A DNA stretch of 64,000 bases from Oreocharis arfaki (taxonomy: Eukaryota; Chordata; Aves; Passeriformes; Paramythiidae). A model generated the notes under the pieces. The model was not told the DNA's origin. It saw only the letters and a list, made by a program, of their open reading frames with translations, and did not search any database. The position numbers were made by a program, and so were the translations under genes. Within the stretch, counting starts at the first letter, position 1; every line of letters begins with the position of its first letter. The DNA is taken from assembly GCA_013398015.1 (NCBI GenBank), contig VZRR01010839.1, forward strand, positions 97,034 through 161,033, written 5' to 3'. Below, in pieces: positions 1 through 12,843 of this stretch.

Positions 1-3000
1 GCCACTGTGCTGGAAAGCTGAGTGTTCCTTAAATGGCATGAGAAAGAGCAGGACCAAAATACGATCTCAGTGACATCAAGTCAATAGACTTAATAAAATC
101 ACTCTGGAATTCCTGCAATTTAACAGGGATTAGAAGTTGTCACATTCTATATAGTATGCATATTGTAAGTAGTGGTGGTGATGACATTTGCTGCTGTTGT
201 GTAAAGACTTACTTGGCAGGCAAAAGGGAGCAAAATAGCTGCAAAGAATCAACAGGTACCTGGAAAAGTAATAAAAGTTAAGGTTGGAGGTTGGATGTTT
301 TTTGGATGGAAGTCTCTTCTTCAGGACTAAAATGAAGGTTTTTGCTATGTAAGTATAGTAGTATTAAAATAATTTTACTGCTTTTTTCTTAATTTTGCCA
401 TTTTTAAAACAAAAGTGTACTGCTGTGATAACTACTGGTAAAATACCAGTAGTGTCCATGTACAGAAGTAAAAGTCATTGCTCTAGGAAACTGACAAGTT
501 AAATAAGTAAAATGGAATGGATGAAAAATTCTATAGGATTGTCTATATAGAGAGAAAAGTACTTTGAGATCCAGATTTAGGAGGATTTAATTTTTCATCA
601 GCCGTGCACTTTCTTAAAGGTGTTGTTAGGTCTAATTGCCTGTACATTTTAATAAAGTCATTTGAAGGAATGAGCTATGTCTGAAAAGACATGTTTTTCT
701 TATTCCTCAATTTTTCAACTAAATCTCAATGTGTGTTGTTTTAATTTGGCAGGCCTTTGCATTGCTTATTGCTGTTTTAAACGATTATTGCTGTAGGTAA
801 TAACTTCTGTTAAAGAGCTGAAATATTTTGTTCAAGGATCTATTGAAAATAGAGTTTTTGGAACTCTCACTATGTGGCCCTTGAAAACCAAACTGCTTTG
901 CAGGTTTTTCTTTTATTAAACACTGAGTCAGACTTGCAAGTATTAAAATCTTGTTGATTGTGCCAAATTAATTAACTTTTAACGTTTTCTTAAGTCTTTC
1001 TTGCAGCATATTAGATATGCATGTATTTCAAGTAATAAAAGAGTTTGTGTTGTATTGCTGCAAGATAGTGTTTTCATGCAGGTGTATTTATGTTTTAAAG
1101 GATTGTTTCCATAGTTGTGCAAGATCTTGTGAAACAACAGAAAGAAATAGGATGGTCAGTTTTTCTTTTCTGTCTCAGACAACAGTTGCCTCTCCTCTTA
1201 TGTGACATATGAACTCAATTTTGCTTTCTTTTCCCCCTCATCAGTACTTTGATCCAGAGTTTGGATCAAATTGGCCTTATCCTGATTTGTGAAAGGAAAA
1301 TAATATTTTGGGTTTTTTAAGGAAAAGCAGTGATATGCTTGCTATGTGGTTATAAAGATAAAATTATTTCTGTTAGATTAGCTGATTCCCTTCAGATATA
1401 ATGAAATGGACTTCTGTACCTAAACAGACTAATGAAGAGCTGGGTCAGTCGTCCAGAGTGGTGGTTTCCATACTGTGTTTGCAAGGCCAGTCAGGGTTCC
1501 ACACACCCTTCAGCAGGTTCCGTATCTAGAACCAACATGTATCTTGTCCTTGCAAGATGTAGTACTTTTTTGGTGTTTAAAGTCGCGGGGTTTTTTACTG
1601 AAGCGGATTTTGGACTTAGGCCCTACTGCATCTTAATAATTTATTATAAAACAAAGCAAATCAAAATTCCTACATTATTAAAAAACCCACAAGTTTTTGT
1701 GTTTGCTTTTTTTCTTGATGAACTCTGTTCTTGTAAACTGGGCATGTATTTCATTTCACATGGGATACTTCTTTGGAAGGATCTGAAGTGAATGCATGAA
1801 AGCTGTAGTGAATACAGTGAAAGCTATAGAATACTATTCTAAGCAATAACATTCTTTCTGTTCCTTAGGAATATAAAACATACAGCTACATGATTTTGAA
1901 AATAACTATGTAAGGAGAAAAGCTAGTTTAGGGGGCATTCCTTTACATGATACCAGTAGAAACTACAAAAAATTAACTGATTCTGCGCAAAATTAAAACA
2001 GAGGGGAAAGGAAGCCAAAAAGGAAATGTACTTGGCTCCTGTTCAGTGGAAGCTGCTGCAAAATGCAAATGCCCCTGTCTATGTTAAATTATATTTTGCA
2101 ACAAAATAAACAATGATTTGTCTTTTGGTTGTATATATATGATTCCACTAATAAACGAAGGGAGGTAATAGGAACTACATGGAGCACTCACTAAATTTAT
2201 GAATCACTTGCTACAGCCAGTTAAAATTAATCCAAAGATTCTTATATCCAACCCAGTTCTTAAACTTGAGTGTATGTAACTTTAGGTCTTGAGACATTAT
2301 CAGGTTAAACATTCTGAGTTATTTTAGCAGCAAATCAGAGGGAAGAGTATGTGACAAATGTGAGCCCAACGCATGATGCTTCTGTGGAGCGCAGATAAGA
2401 TTCCTGTTTAGTTTTGGTTTAATTTGTTGTATTTTATTCAGTAAGTGCTGGCCAGAGATCTCTAAATTTTGCTGATGTGGACTGTTGAGCCAATGTGGGA
2501 TGCTTTCTGCTGTAAGAAACTCCTTCACAGCCTCAATGTATGTGCATATGTGTTATTTCTTCCCAGAAATGCAACCCTGCCAAGTTTTATGTCATCAGAC
2601 ATGATCCTGTCAGAAAGTAGAATCATTGTAACCAAAGTCTGTACTGCAATTGAAATCAGAATTGTGTCACAGTAACTATATGATGTATTAGACATACTGT
2701 ACTGATACAGTGCTGGGGGAGATGAAAACTCTTCCATTTATCAGATGAAGGTAGGAAGTAGTTGCAAATTACATCTTTTGGATTACCACGTAAGTAGTTA
2801 AAATATAAGCACAATCCTAGCCAAACTTTTGTAAGGATATGGGGTAATCAAATGCCTATCCATTTATTTCTCTATCAGCTCTCTATTCAAAACCTGAAGT
2901 TGCCATCTAAATAGAAACTTATTAGGTTTGGAAAGCAAGCAAGCAAAGCATTTTACAGTCTGGAGAATCACCTGTTTCTTCTTTCTGAAGTGTGTAGATA

Positions 3001-6000
3001 CATACTAATATTGCCTTGTGCCTCAAGGCAATGTTAGCCATGATGTGTTTTGCTTCCCAGGAGTGCTTGTTTCAATAGTTGAGAGGTCACCCATGAACTT
3101 TATACTGAATCTCAAAACTTAAACTTTCACCTTAATCTTTCAGCAGTTGGCCCTTCCTCCACAGTAGCCGCTTTTTCACGTTCTGGGGTTTATGCACAGT
3201 AGAACACCCTCTCTTTGTGGCTTTGAGGCTTGGTTTGTCCTGAGGCTGTGCCTCCCCAGCCCCTAACAGAGATCCTGGAGTCTGAGAAAGAGAGATCTGA
3301 TTAGCAATCGTATCCCTGCCCAGCCATTTGTTCCCTGCAGCAGCTGTTATCCCTTAAACAGCCCTAGCTAATGAGCCATGAGGACTAGCTGGGACCATGA
3401 CAGACTTCAGGGATTTATGTCCTAGTCTGAGTATGCTCATCTGCAGCAAATTATCATGGAGATCAGAAAGTTTGGGTTTTGGTCTGTGCTAGCAGTTTTT
3501 AACCACAGAACAACATTATGCTTGCCAACTATTGTATTTAGAATTCATTATTAATTTTCATATGTCAAAATTACATTCACTTTTAAGCCACCTACAGGGT
3601 ATTTCTGTAATTTAAGTTACATGGAATATAATTTGATTTCCAGCATCACAAGGAATTGTTTTGCATTTCTTTAATGTGTATTTCCTCTAATAAAGTCTTT
3701 TCCCTCTTTCCTACTTTCCCCTCTTCTTTCTTTGTTTTGTTTTCTTATTCCTTTAATTTGCCCTCCCCCTTTTTTTGCTTCTTTTCTCTTTTTATAAGGG
3801 TAATTTGTAATTTTTCCTCAGGATGAAAGAATATTTACTGTTACAGAAAAAACTGAGTCATGAACTAAACATCGGGTGATCTTTGTATTTCTGAATTTGT
3901 TTGTTGCAACCCCCACAAATTACTGTGAAATACCATTTCTGTTTGAAAAAGAGTTTGACTTGACGATAATTCAGTGAGGAAAATTACTGTGAGTAAAAAA
4001 ACTGTTGTTATGTGTATATTCTCAAGGAGCTCAAAGCCTTCTCTGTGTATTATGTCTTGAAGAAAAATCAGGCCAAAAGAAAGAACACTGATGTTCAGCA
4101 GTGTGCTGGTTTTGACTTCATTTTGAGCACTTTAGCTGCTTAATTAAAAAAGCACATATGTGCAAAATTAACTTGAAAATCATGGAAACAACATTTGCAT
4201 GACTTAAGGAACATCTCATTTTATAGACGTGTGTGATCAGACACTATTGTGGATGAAGACAACATACCTTAAATTGCTTTGGAACCTTGAAGACACCATC
4301 TTATTTAAGTACTGCTGAAGTGGTAGAACTACCAGTTCACTAGTGGACATGATGTCCCACATGTTTTGGGAGACGGGGAATGGTGTACAGCACTATCCCA
4401 TCATGCTGTTTCTGAAATTGTTCTGGAAAAGAATCTAATACTTAGACCGTTACCAATAGATAGAAATATGTGGTTTCATGTCAGCTGATCAATGGGTAAT
4501 GTTGAGGTTGCTAACAGCTTTCCCTGTAAACAAAGACATGGGCAACTTTAAAAAAAAGTATAGATAGGAGTTTTTAAAATGTTAAGTGAATGTTGTGGAA
4601 GCAGGGCACCACAAACTCAGTAAGGTCACATTTTTTCTCTAAATTTTCTATGCTGCTGCTAACAATTGTTTACTTTCTATATCTGTTCCTTCTCTAATAA
4701 TTTCTGTGTCCTTCCAACAGCACCCCGAGTAGCTCAGGCAAGATAGGAGTCTCAGATTTTCAAGGAGAAAGATAAGGAAATCACCTTTTCCCATACAATC
4801 ACCTTTTTCATGTTGGTTGTGATTTGATGTTTTACAGGTGAGTGCAGGAAAAGACATTCACAATCAGAGTTAAGTGCTTCCAGGCTGCCTGTGGGAACAG
4901 GATGCAAAGTAGCATTACTGTGTGTACCACGAGTTTCTCCATCATGGCTCAGAAAATGAATTCCTCATCTCTCGTGGGTGTAAGCTATCCTTAGCTGAGA
5001 GCACATAACATTTGTTTCTGTCAGGAAGTGGTGGCCATGTGCATGGGGATATAAGGATACTTTATCCCTCTGTCCAGTTGTTCCACTGCCTGCAAGGAAA
5101 ACAACCTGCTCCCTTGTCCTCCTGACCATGAAAGCAGGTTTGATTCCTGTCAGGAAACCCACCAGTTTCTATCTCAGAACAGCTAAAATATGCAGAAAGA
5201 ACTGAGAAACTTGAGACTATCCCTACACCGTACTTTGGCTCCATACCAGAGACTGCACCAGTATTGGTAAAAAAATGAAGAAATACTAGGAGTCAGTTCT
5301 GGGACTCTGGATTTAGAGGGACTTGGTGTTAATAATGACCTTGTTATTTTGAAAAGCATGACAGGAAAGGAATAGAAATAGTGAGGTGAAATGAGAACAA
5401 ATATACCCTCCTGCCGTGACTAATAATGAAGCATTTGCATGTAGAAGGAAATGTAAATCTCTGGACAAGAGCCTCCTGCTGTACAGCTCTCCCAGAAATT
5501 TTTGAAGTTCAGAAAAGATTTTGTCAGAGGCAATAAAGAAATGTCTGGAGGCTATGTTCCGTTTAGAGATTGTTCCCAGATGAAGAAATTTGTAAGGAAA
5601 AATGGGTGAGCTGCCAAACTCATAATGAATGTTTGGGTTAGGGCCATAGGCCTGTGTGTTTGGGGAAAGATTCAGAGCAAGGATGGGGCCAGAGAGTACA
5701 GGGGCAGGTCTTGGATGCAGGGCCTGTCCCAGAGCTGGGAAGAGGTGGCGTCACCTGCAGAACCAAATGCAACATGTATGTGTGATAGGAAAGGGGTATT
5801 GAGCAGTTTCTAGCATTTACTTCAGGAGCTATGTATGATTATATCTGAAATGTACCATACCATACTTCATCCATCTTTGAATTAAAATGAGAAAAAACCC
5901 AGAAAGAGTGGAAGCTAACCTGGTCAAAATATCTCACTAGAGACAGGAAGTGCTTGGAATTACTGCTCTTTTACGTTTATTCTTTGCTAAAATCATAATC

Positions 6001-8645
6001 ACAAGATGTGTTTCCCAAAGCATTTTGCACTTGGTGTGTTTATGAATGCATTGGAAACTTGGCTATTCTTCATTTGCATAATTCTATGACAAGAAGATTA
6101 AACCTTCATGACCTAAGAAATCCTTTGGAGTTGTCTGAGAACCTGTCAAACACAATCTTTCTGGCTGGCTATTTAGCTAGGGAAAACCAGAATTCTGGAC
6201 TTGAAGGAAAAAATATTTGACACCCAGCAAGTTCATACATATTTTAACAAATTTGGTAGGAGTTATGCAGAGATTTATAAGGAAAGAAGTTGTGAAAAGA
6301 GGACGGGCAAGTAATATTGAGGGCTCGAGGGAAAAAGAAATAATAAAATGGCAAAGAAAGAAGATACATTTAGGAAGAAGTTGTAAAATATGCTAACTGG
6401 GAGAACAGCTTTCTCCCCCTTTTATTTTGATTTGGGTGAAGACTTGTTCTGTTACTCAGAGATAAAACCTAAAAATAAACCTGGTGCTACTGCTGGCACT
6501 GTCACAGGACATGTAATTTTTGTATATGCATTGCTGGGGAGTGAGCTAAGAAACGCAAAATATTAAAATTACCATTAAAGCCTTCTCAGGCAATAATTTT
6601 TCTATGATCTCATTTTTTTCTTAACTGATTTAATCCTTCCTTTTGGCTTGAATTGTCATACTCTGTAACAAACATCTTTATGGAGATAATATTTACTTGT
6701 TATAAATTACTTTTTCAATGTCTAAACTTTGTTGTAGTGTTTACCAAATTGAGCTAACCTTCTTTAACATTTACCCATTCTCATTTATTAGTATAAAGAC
6801 CTACGTAACCAAATAAGTAATATCTAGATTTAGAAAAAAAAGAAAAAGAAGTGTTAAGGAATCATAAAGATGTAGGACAAAACTAGAAAATAACTAACTC
6901 ATTTTTAAACAAGCAGTTTTTTCGAGTGAGCCAGCTTGCAAAAACTTTTGAAAAATCACTGTCTAAAACTTGTGTCCTTTGAATGTGTTCATTTTGAGTA
7001 TCTCTAGATGGAAATGGTTGAGGAAATGAAACAGTGCTGGGAACATTCTTGGGCATTGGAACTTTACCCTCATTGTTGCTGGAGCTGTCTCTGGCCCACA
7101 GTGACTAGCAATCTCCATGCGTGGTTCAGAAGGTACAGACAATAATCCTTACAGGGACTGTTTCCAGGAGGCCTCTTGCATACAGCCACTCTGAGCAGGA
7201 AGGTGAGTTTAACACCGTGGATGCAGGCCTGCTTCTGTCCTGGGGAATACCCTGAGCTCACAGACCAGTGCCATCCACATAGGATGAATCCCTGGCTCAT
7301 GCTGCTTTCCGTATCATGCCTGAGAACTGCTCAGGAAAATGTGAATTGTCCTCAGACAACAGTATCAGGAACTGTTCTAATGATTTAACAGCCTGGAAGA
7401 GTCAATTCCAATGCCTAAGAAAGCTCCTTAGTGCTACTTTAGTTGTATCAAGGGAATGTAGCATTACTGAAAAATAAGATGAGAGGGTAGAAACACGCAC
7501 TCAGACATGGGCCCTGGGTGGGTGAGCAAAATCAAAACAGTGTGAGCTTTGTCAAAGCCAAAACAGGCTGAGCATAATTTGCTTTGAGAAAGGAATAGAA
7601 GGAAACCTGCAGTCATCAGATAAAATGATTTAACAGAATTTTCAGCTTTAGAGGAAATTAAGATGCTCAGTATTAGTTTAAGCTTTGTTTTATATATCTC
7701 TCAGTAATCAGATCCCTTCTGGATTCTTCCCAGTAGAACTGAAATTTCCTTGCATTGTTAGTTTTCCAAAGGTGGCATCACTGTAACTGTCATTTACAAA
7801 GTGGATATTGAGTAGAGAAGGAGAACATATTTACTACTGAATTGATCTTTCCTTGTGTCTTTGTCTCACCTCTCCTGGCTTCCCCTTTGGATAATACAAC
7901 CCACGCTGAGGGGTTTTTTTTAACTTTTGTGTTGGCAATATGAGACCTCTGCTGACTTAAAAGTAGGTTTATGGATGAGTAGCTCTTTTCAGTGAGTATG
8001 TCAATTTTCATTGGGGAAAAGGAAAGGGAATTACTTTTGGTTATGAAGATGTTTGCCAAAGTTGTGAGAAAGTTCGCTGTTTAAAATGAGAGATGGTCAG
8101 AGGAAGAGATCATAGTTTACAGAACAAATGCAGAAGCATGTAACTGCTAAAAAGCTATCACTGAAAATTTATCTGAGGGGATGAGTGTTTGGATCTGTTA
8201 GTCATTACAACTGATTGCCACTCCTCAAAGTACCACAGAGCTGGATTTTTTGTCTGTAGAAGAGTTACATTTTATTTTTCACTAAGCCCAAGTTAAATCA
8301 ACTTTAACAGTTACAGGGTTTTTAAAAAATTCATACCAAATCTGAAGACAAAGATTTTAAATACATCTTTATTTGGAAATGTTTAGTATTTCTATAGATA
8401 GAACTTTGCTGGTCAAAGCAGTTTTGAAAAACACTGTGTTTCATTCAAATGAATAGATTTTTCTGAAGTAATTCAACACAGTATGATGTGTTTCTGGTAG
8501 TACTATCTACCAATGCTCTCCAGGCTTTTTCCCACCAAGATTCATTCCAAACTTCAGGATGGAAAAATTAGTCTCTACAGACTGGGATCCAAATCTTTAT
8601 ATTCCAATTAAAAGGATTCGACACCATGCCTGTACTTTTGACTTG
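1..8645. other. Gene-free stretch: MATN2 intron or upstream flank
   Basis: AT-rich DNA in which I see no exon, RNA gene or recognisable mobile element. Short open frames here are scattered and show no family features. About 3.1-3.4 kb is somewhat richer in G+C but no gene or motif is recognised there. The stretch lies upstream of the first visible MATN2 exon, which begins in mid-codon, so it is either MATN2 intron 1 or 5' flank. I found no exon with an ATG and signal peptide. Confidence 0.5.
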
Positions 8646-9872
8646 TTTTCACAGAATCACAGAGTCGGTCAGGTTGGAACAGACCACAGTGGGTCATCTA
8701 GTCCAATGTCCCTGCTCAAGCAGGGTCATCGCAGAGCACATGGCACAGGATTGTGTCCAGATGGTACTTGAATATCTCCAGTGAGGGAGACTCCACCACC
8801 TCTCTGGGCAGCCTGTTCTGGTGCACCCACACAAGTAAAAAAGTTTTACCTCATGTTCAGGTGGAGCTTCCTGTGCACCAGTTTCTGCCCATTGCCTCTT
8901 GTCCTATCGCTCGGCACCACTGAGAAGAGCCTGGCTCCATCCTCTTGACACCCTCCCTTCGGAGACTGATAGACACTGATGAGGTCCCCTCTCAGGTATC
9001 TCCTCTCAAGGCTGAACAGGCCCAGCTCTCTCAGCCTTTCCTCATAAGAGAGATGCTGCAGTCCCCTCATCATCTTTGTAGCCCCCCTCTGGACCCACTC
9101 TAATAGCTCCATGTCTCTCTTGTACTGAGGAGCCCAGAACTGGATACTGCTCTCCAGAAGGTGCCTCATTAGGGCTGAGCAGAGAGACAGGATCACCTCC
9201 TTCAACCTGCTGGCAGTGCTCTTCCTAGTGCACCCCAGGATACCTTTGGCCCTGTTGGCCACAAGGGCACACTGCTGGCTTGTCCTCCAGGACCCCCAGG
9301 TCCTTCTCTGCAGAGCTGCTTCCAGCAGGTCAGCCGCCATCCTGTGCTGGTGCCTGGGGTTGTTCTTGCCTAGCTGCAGGACCCTGCATTTGCCTTTGTT
9401 GAATTTCAGATGGTTCTCTGCCCATCTCTCCAACCTGTCGTCCTTCTGAAGGGCTGTACAGTGCTCTGAGGTATCAGCCACTCCTCCCAGCTTTGTGTTG
9501 TTGGGGAACTTGCTGAGGAGGCCTCTGCCCCTTCATCCAAGTCATTGATGAAAAATTAAATAATACTGGGACAAGTATTGAACCTTGGTAGATGCCACTA
9601 GTGACAGGGCTCCAGCTTTACCACTTATTAGGACTCTGGGATCTGCTGTTCAGCCAGTTCTCAAACCACCCGTCTGTCCATTCACCCAGTCCGCACTTCC
9701 TGAGTTTGCCTGTGAGGATGTTGTGAGAGACAGTGTTGAAAGCCTTGCTGAAGTTGGGGTCGACAATATCCCCTGCTCTCCCCTCATCCATCCAGGCAGT
9801 TGTTTCATTATAGAAAGCAATCAGGCTGGTCAAGCATGACTTACCTTTAGTGAATCCATGCTGAAATGTTTT
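8646..9872 (-). mobile_element. CR1 non-LTR retrotransposon, 5'-truncated, about 1.2 kb
   Basis: The - strand encodes the C-terminal part of the CR1 reverse transcriptase. Recognisable stretches are SKAFNTVSHNIL, LRKCGLGEW, KGKCRVLQLGKNNPRHQ, FWAPQYKRDMELLEWVQR, LSYEERLRELGLFSLERR and ARLFSVVPSDRTRGNG. The element's 3' end is at about 8.65 kb, where the + strand reads AGAATCACAGAGTCGGTCAG, the usual start of an inverted CR1 copy. The 5' end breaks off in the polymerase region near 9.87 kb, as is typical of LINE insertion. The frame is broken between 9.48 and 9.62 kb and there is no first ORF or endonuclease, so this copy is dead. Confidence 0.93.
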
Positions 9873-10769
9873 AAGGGAAATAAAATAGCAGCCATTTTAT
9901 CCTTCTCCTTTGTCTGTTGCTTCCCTCATGTACACACACATATTCTTAGCCTTTTTTCTGTAATTACCCTCCTTTCCTCTTGCTCTGCTCCCGCAAATCA
10001 TAACTTAGCATTATCTTTGTGTTACTGGGATCATTCATGTTATATTAGTAAAGATAATTAATAATTATATATATATATAAGGATAATTATAATTAATAAG
10101 GTTGAAAATAGTTATGTCAGGATATCTGTATCCCATTAGAACTGGAATTTTGTTTCTGCTCAGCTTGGCTTATATCCATCCTGCTCTGATTTTGAAAGAA
10201 TAAGTAACCCGAGCATATTCCTACGCTTATGAATAAAGCTGTACTGTAGACTGCGCATGAATAAATCCAGGCAGTCATTTTTACTGTCATTAAAGAGCAT
10301 TTTTATTCTATGCCAACAACTGTTCTCGGTAATCTATGATCATAAAGAGGCTTCTGAGTTAATGAGTGAAAGCAGGCATCTTTCTCACCCGCTGCCTTGG
10401 GAGAAGTGCATGATGAGTGTTCGTCAGCAGTCACAAGTGAACTTGTTTAAAGACATCTACAGACAGACGTTTTTCCAATTGAGTCTTTGATTGGCCCACT
10501 TGTACTAGTGCAGTATGACATGACCTTTGATTATACAGTCAAAGACTACTTTTCCACCAAACATTTGCCTCATTCACTGCACAAGATGAATGACGGTGCA
10601 CTGGGCATTGAATTGTGTTTGGCAGTAAGGGAAACTGCTGATTAGGGGTGTTGCATCTTAGTAAAATGAGGATGCCACTGCAATCTGGTGAGCATTCTTG
10701 CCATCTTTAATCTTTCAAGCCAGGAGTGCAAACACATCTAACAACTTCACAGGTCTATTCATAGCCACA

Positions 10770-11045
10770 GGAATTTAAGAAGATGAGCAGACACAATGAT
10801 TGAAGCCATAGGTCTATCTAACCCTGTATTCTGTCTCTGATAGAGGTCAAAAGTAGATGCATGTGAAATAATTTAAGGGCAAGAAAATGCCACCTGCAGC
10901 TATTCCCTGAACTTGCCATGCTTTTGTGACTCAGGGATTTCCTAACTTGAAGGAGTGTTTAATATACACATTAAACCTCTGTTGATTTCTTTTTAACAGC
11001 ATCCCATCAAAGTCCTTTTAATCTTTTTCTATATGTTGTCTTCTT
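10770..11045. repeat. Possible ancient CR1-like repeat relic
   Basis: The stretch with GGTCTATCTAACCCTGTAT, then CTGTCTCTGATAGAGG and AGATGC, resembles the old sauropsid CR1-like tail that reads 'ggtccatctagcccagtatcctgtctccaacagtgg'. That comparison is from memory and the match is diverged. It could also be unique sequence. Confidence 0.35.
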
Positions 11046-12050
11046 CTGTGGCAAGTCTGATAGCTCACCTCACAGGCTTGCCTCAAGCCTGCCATGTGCT
11101 GGCTTCCTGGGAATGGTCAGTCCCTATCCATTCTCATCATCCAAGTCACACATATGTCTCATGTTTCTCATATTCTTTCAGAAAAGGATGCTGAGCAGAA
11201 GCCAGAGGACGTAGCCAGGGTCCCAGAAAGCTCGTAGGATGCCTAGAAGGCAGCCAGCCTTCTCTTCTGCTGTTATCCATGATAGGTTGGCCTGCCCATC
11301 TGTGCAATTGTCAGATATAGACATACTCTGTCTGTGATACTTCTGCTTCTGTGGCTCTTGGAAAAAAAGACTTCTGATGGCTGACATAGATTTCAGGGAG
11401 TGTTCAGTATGAGTGTTTCTTTGGCCAAGTGGAGTGCCACTGTAGACAACAGGATTTTCTCTCTGGTGCAGCCATAGAATTTCTCTGTGATGCTGAGCTA
11501 GTCCAATACATGAAACTTTGCCCAGAGGGGTATTAATTACCCATAATAATTTGAAATCATGGCATTTGATTTGCAGAACTGCTGAGCATTCACAACTGCA
11601 GTTGATGTCATTGAGAGCTGTACTTTGTACATGCAAAGTGCTGCTTGCTGCCAACTTCCTTGAAAAATCAGTCCCTTCAGGTCTCTTTATCAGTCAGTGC
11701 AATTAACAGATGCTTTTGACCTGTATTTCTTTGTGTTCTGTTTTCCCTGTTTCTAATGAAATACTTATGCCAATCTGAATTTAGAATTAGATTTCTAAAT
11801 TCTCAGGCACTGCCACACAAAGCGTCACAGTGCAGCCCACTTAGTTAGTTAACTATGTCATTCAGAGGGGATTTCCACCCTGCCTGGGGAATGAGGTCAA
11901 AATCTCAAGAATGACACAACAGGGTAGTGCACAAATACCTGAAGAGTGATATTTGACAAGGTCATGTCAACAAGTAGGACAACAAGTAATGAACTAATAA
12001 TAAACTAGAAGAATAAACTTCTACTGCCATTAATCATTTTGGGCACTTAT

Positions 12051-12072
12051 TTCACACACACACACACACAAA
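12051..12072. repeat. CA dinucleotide microsatellite
   Basis: A short run of CA repeats ending in AAAA, in the intron or flank about 200 bp upstream of the VWA1 exon. Confidence 0.85.
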
Positions 12073-12273
12073 ATACATATAATGATCAAGTGACAGGCAG
12101 CTTTTCTTATTTACTGGAGAACAAACTTATATTGCCCAAGTAGCCTTAGTTCTAGTATCTTCTGTTTTTCCTGAATTTTCACAGCACTTGTCAGAGTGTT
12201 TATTTAGGCAGTAAACCTGAACCTATTTGCATTTTGAAATCGTAAAGTATTTTTGTTTGCATTTTCTTTTTAG

Positions 12274-12843
12274 AAAACACTTGCAACAACAAACATCTAG
12301 ACCTTGTTTTCATCATTGACAGCTCTCGCAGTGTGCGCCATTACGACTTTGAAAAAGTGAAGGAGTTCATTTTGACCATCTTGCAGTTTCTGGACATCAG
12401 GCCTGACGCCACGCGCGTGGGTCTGATTCAGTACGGCAGCACCGTCAAACAGGAGTTTTCGCTGAAGACCTTCAGGCGGAAGCAGGATGCTGAGAGAGCA
12501 GTGAAGAGGATGATGCACCTGGCCACGGGCACCATGACTGGACTGGCTCTGCAGTATGCAGTGAACATCGCATTTTCAGAGGCGGAAGGGGCTCGACCTC
12601 TGAGGCAGAATGTGCCCCGAATTATCATGATAGTGACAGATGGGAGACCTCAGGATCCTGTGGCAGAGATTGCTGCTAAAGCACGCAACACAGGAATCCT
12701 AATTTTTGCCATTGGAGTGGGAAGAGTGGATATGAACACTCTGAAGTCCATTGGGAGCGAACCACATGAAGAACATGTGTTTCTGGTTGCTAATTTCAGT
12801 CAGATTGAAACACTGACCTCTGCCTTCCAGACTAAACTTTGTG
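12274..12843 (+). CDS. MATN2: MATN2 exon: first von Willebrand A domain
   Basis: One 570-nt exon encodes all of VWA1, the ligand-binding metal-ion-dependent fold. The MIDAS residues are complete: DSSRS after the strand LVFII, the threonine in GTMTGLAL, and the aspartate in IVTDGRPQD. The family stretches RVGLIQYGS and AIGVG follow, and FLVANFSQIETL with a final LC closes the domain. The cysteine in the opening NTCNNK pairs with that last cysteine in the family. The acceptor is TTCTTTTTAG and the donor is G|GTAAGA. The exon enters in mid-codon (two bases) and leaves in phase 1, so an upstream signal-peptide exon must exist. Confidence 0.97.

Larger units (their letters stand above)
9873..12273. 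other. Gene-free stretch before first visible MATN2 exon
   Basis: Contains an AT microsatellite around 10,060, a probable old CR1-like relic at 10.77-11.04 kb and a CA microsatellite at 12.05 kb. A 158-codon open stretch on the - strand at 11.18-11.65 kb has no family resemblance. The stretch ends in the pyrimidine tract and AG acceptor of the VWA1 exon. Confidence 0.5.

Noticed and set aside
8846..9481. Open frame of 211 codons on the - strand
   Set aside because: It is the reverse-transcriptase remnant of the truncated CR1 element, not a host gene.
11178..11654. Open frame of 158 codons on the - strand
   Set aside because: No family motif, no splice signals or promoter in support, and residue make-up looks random.
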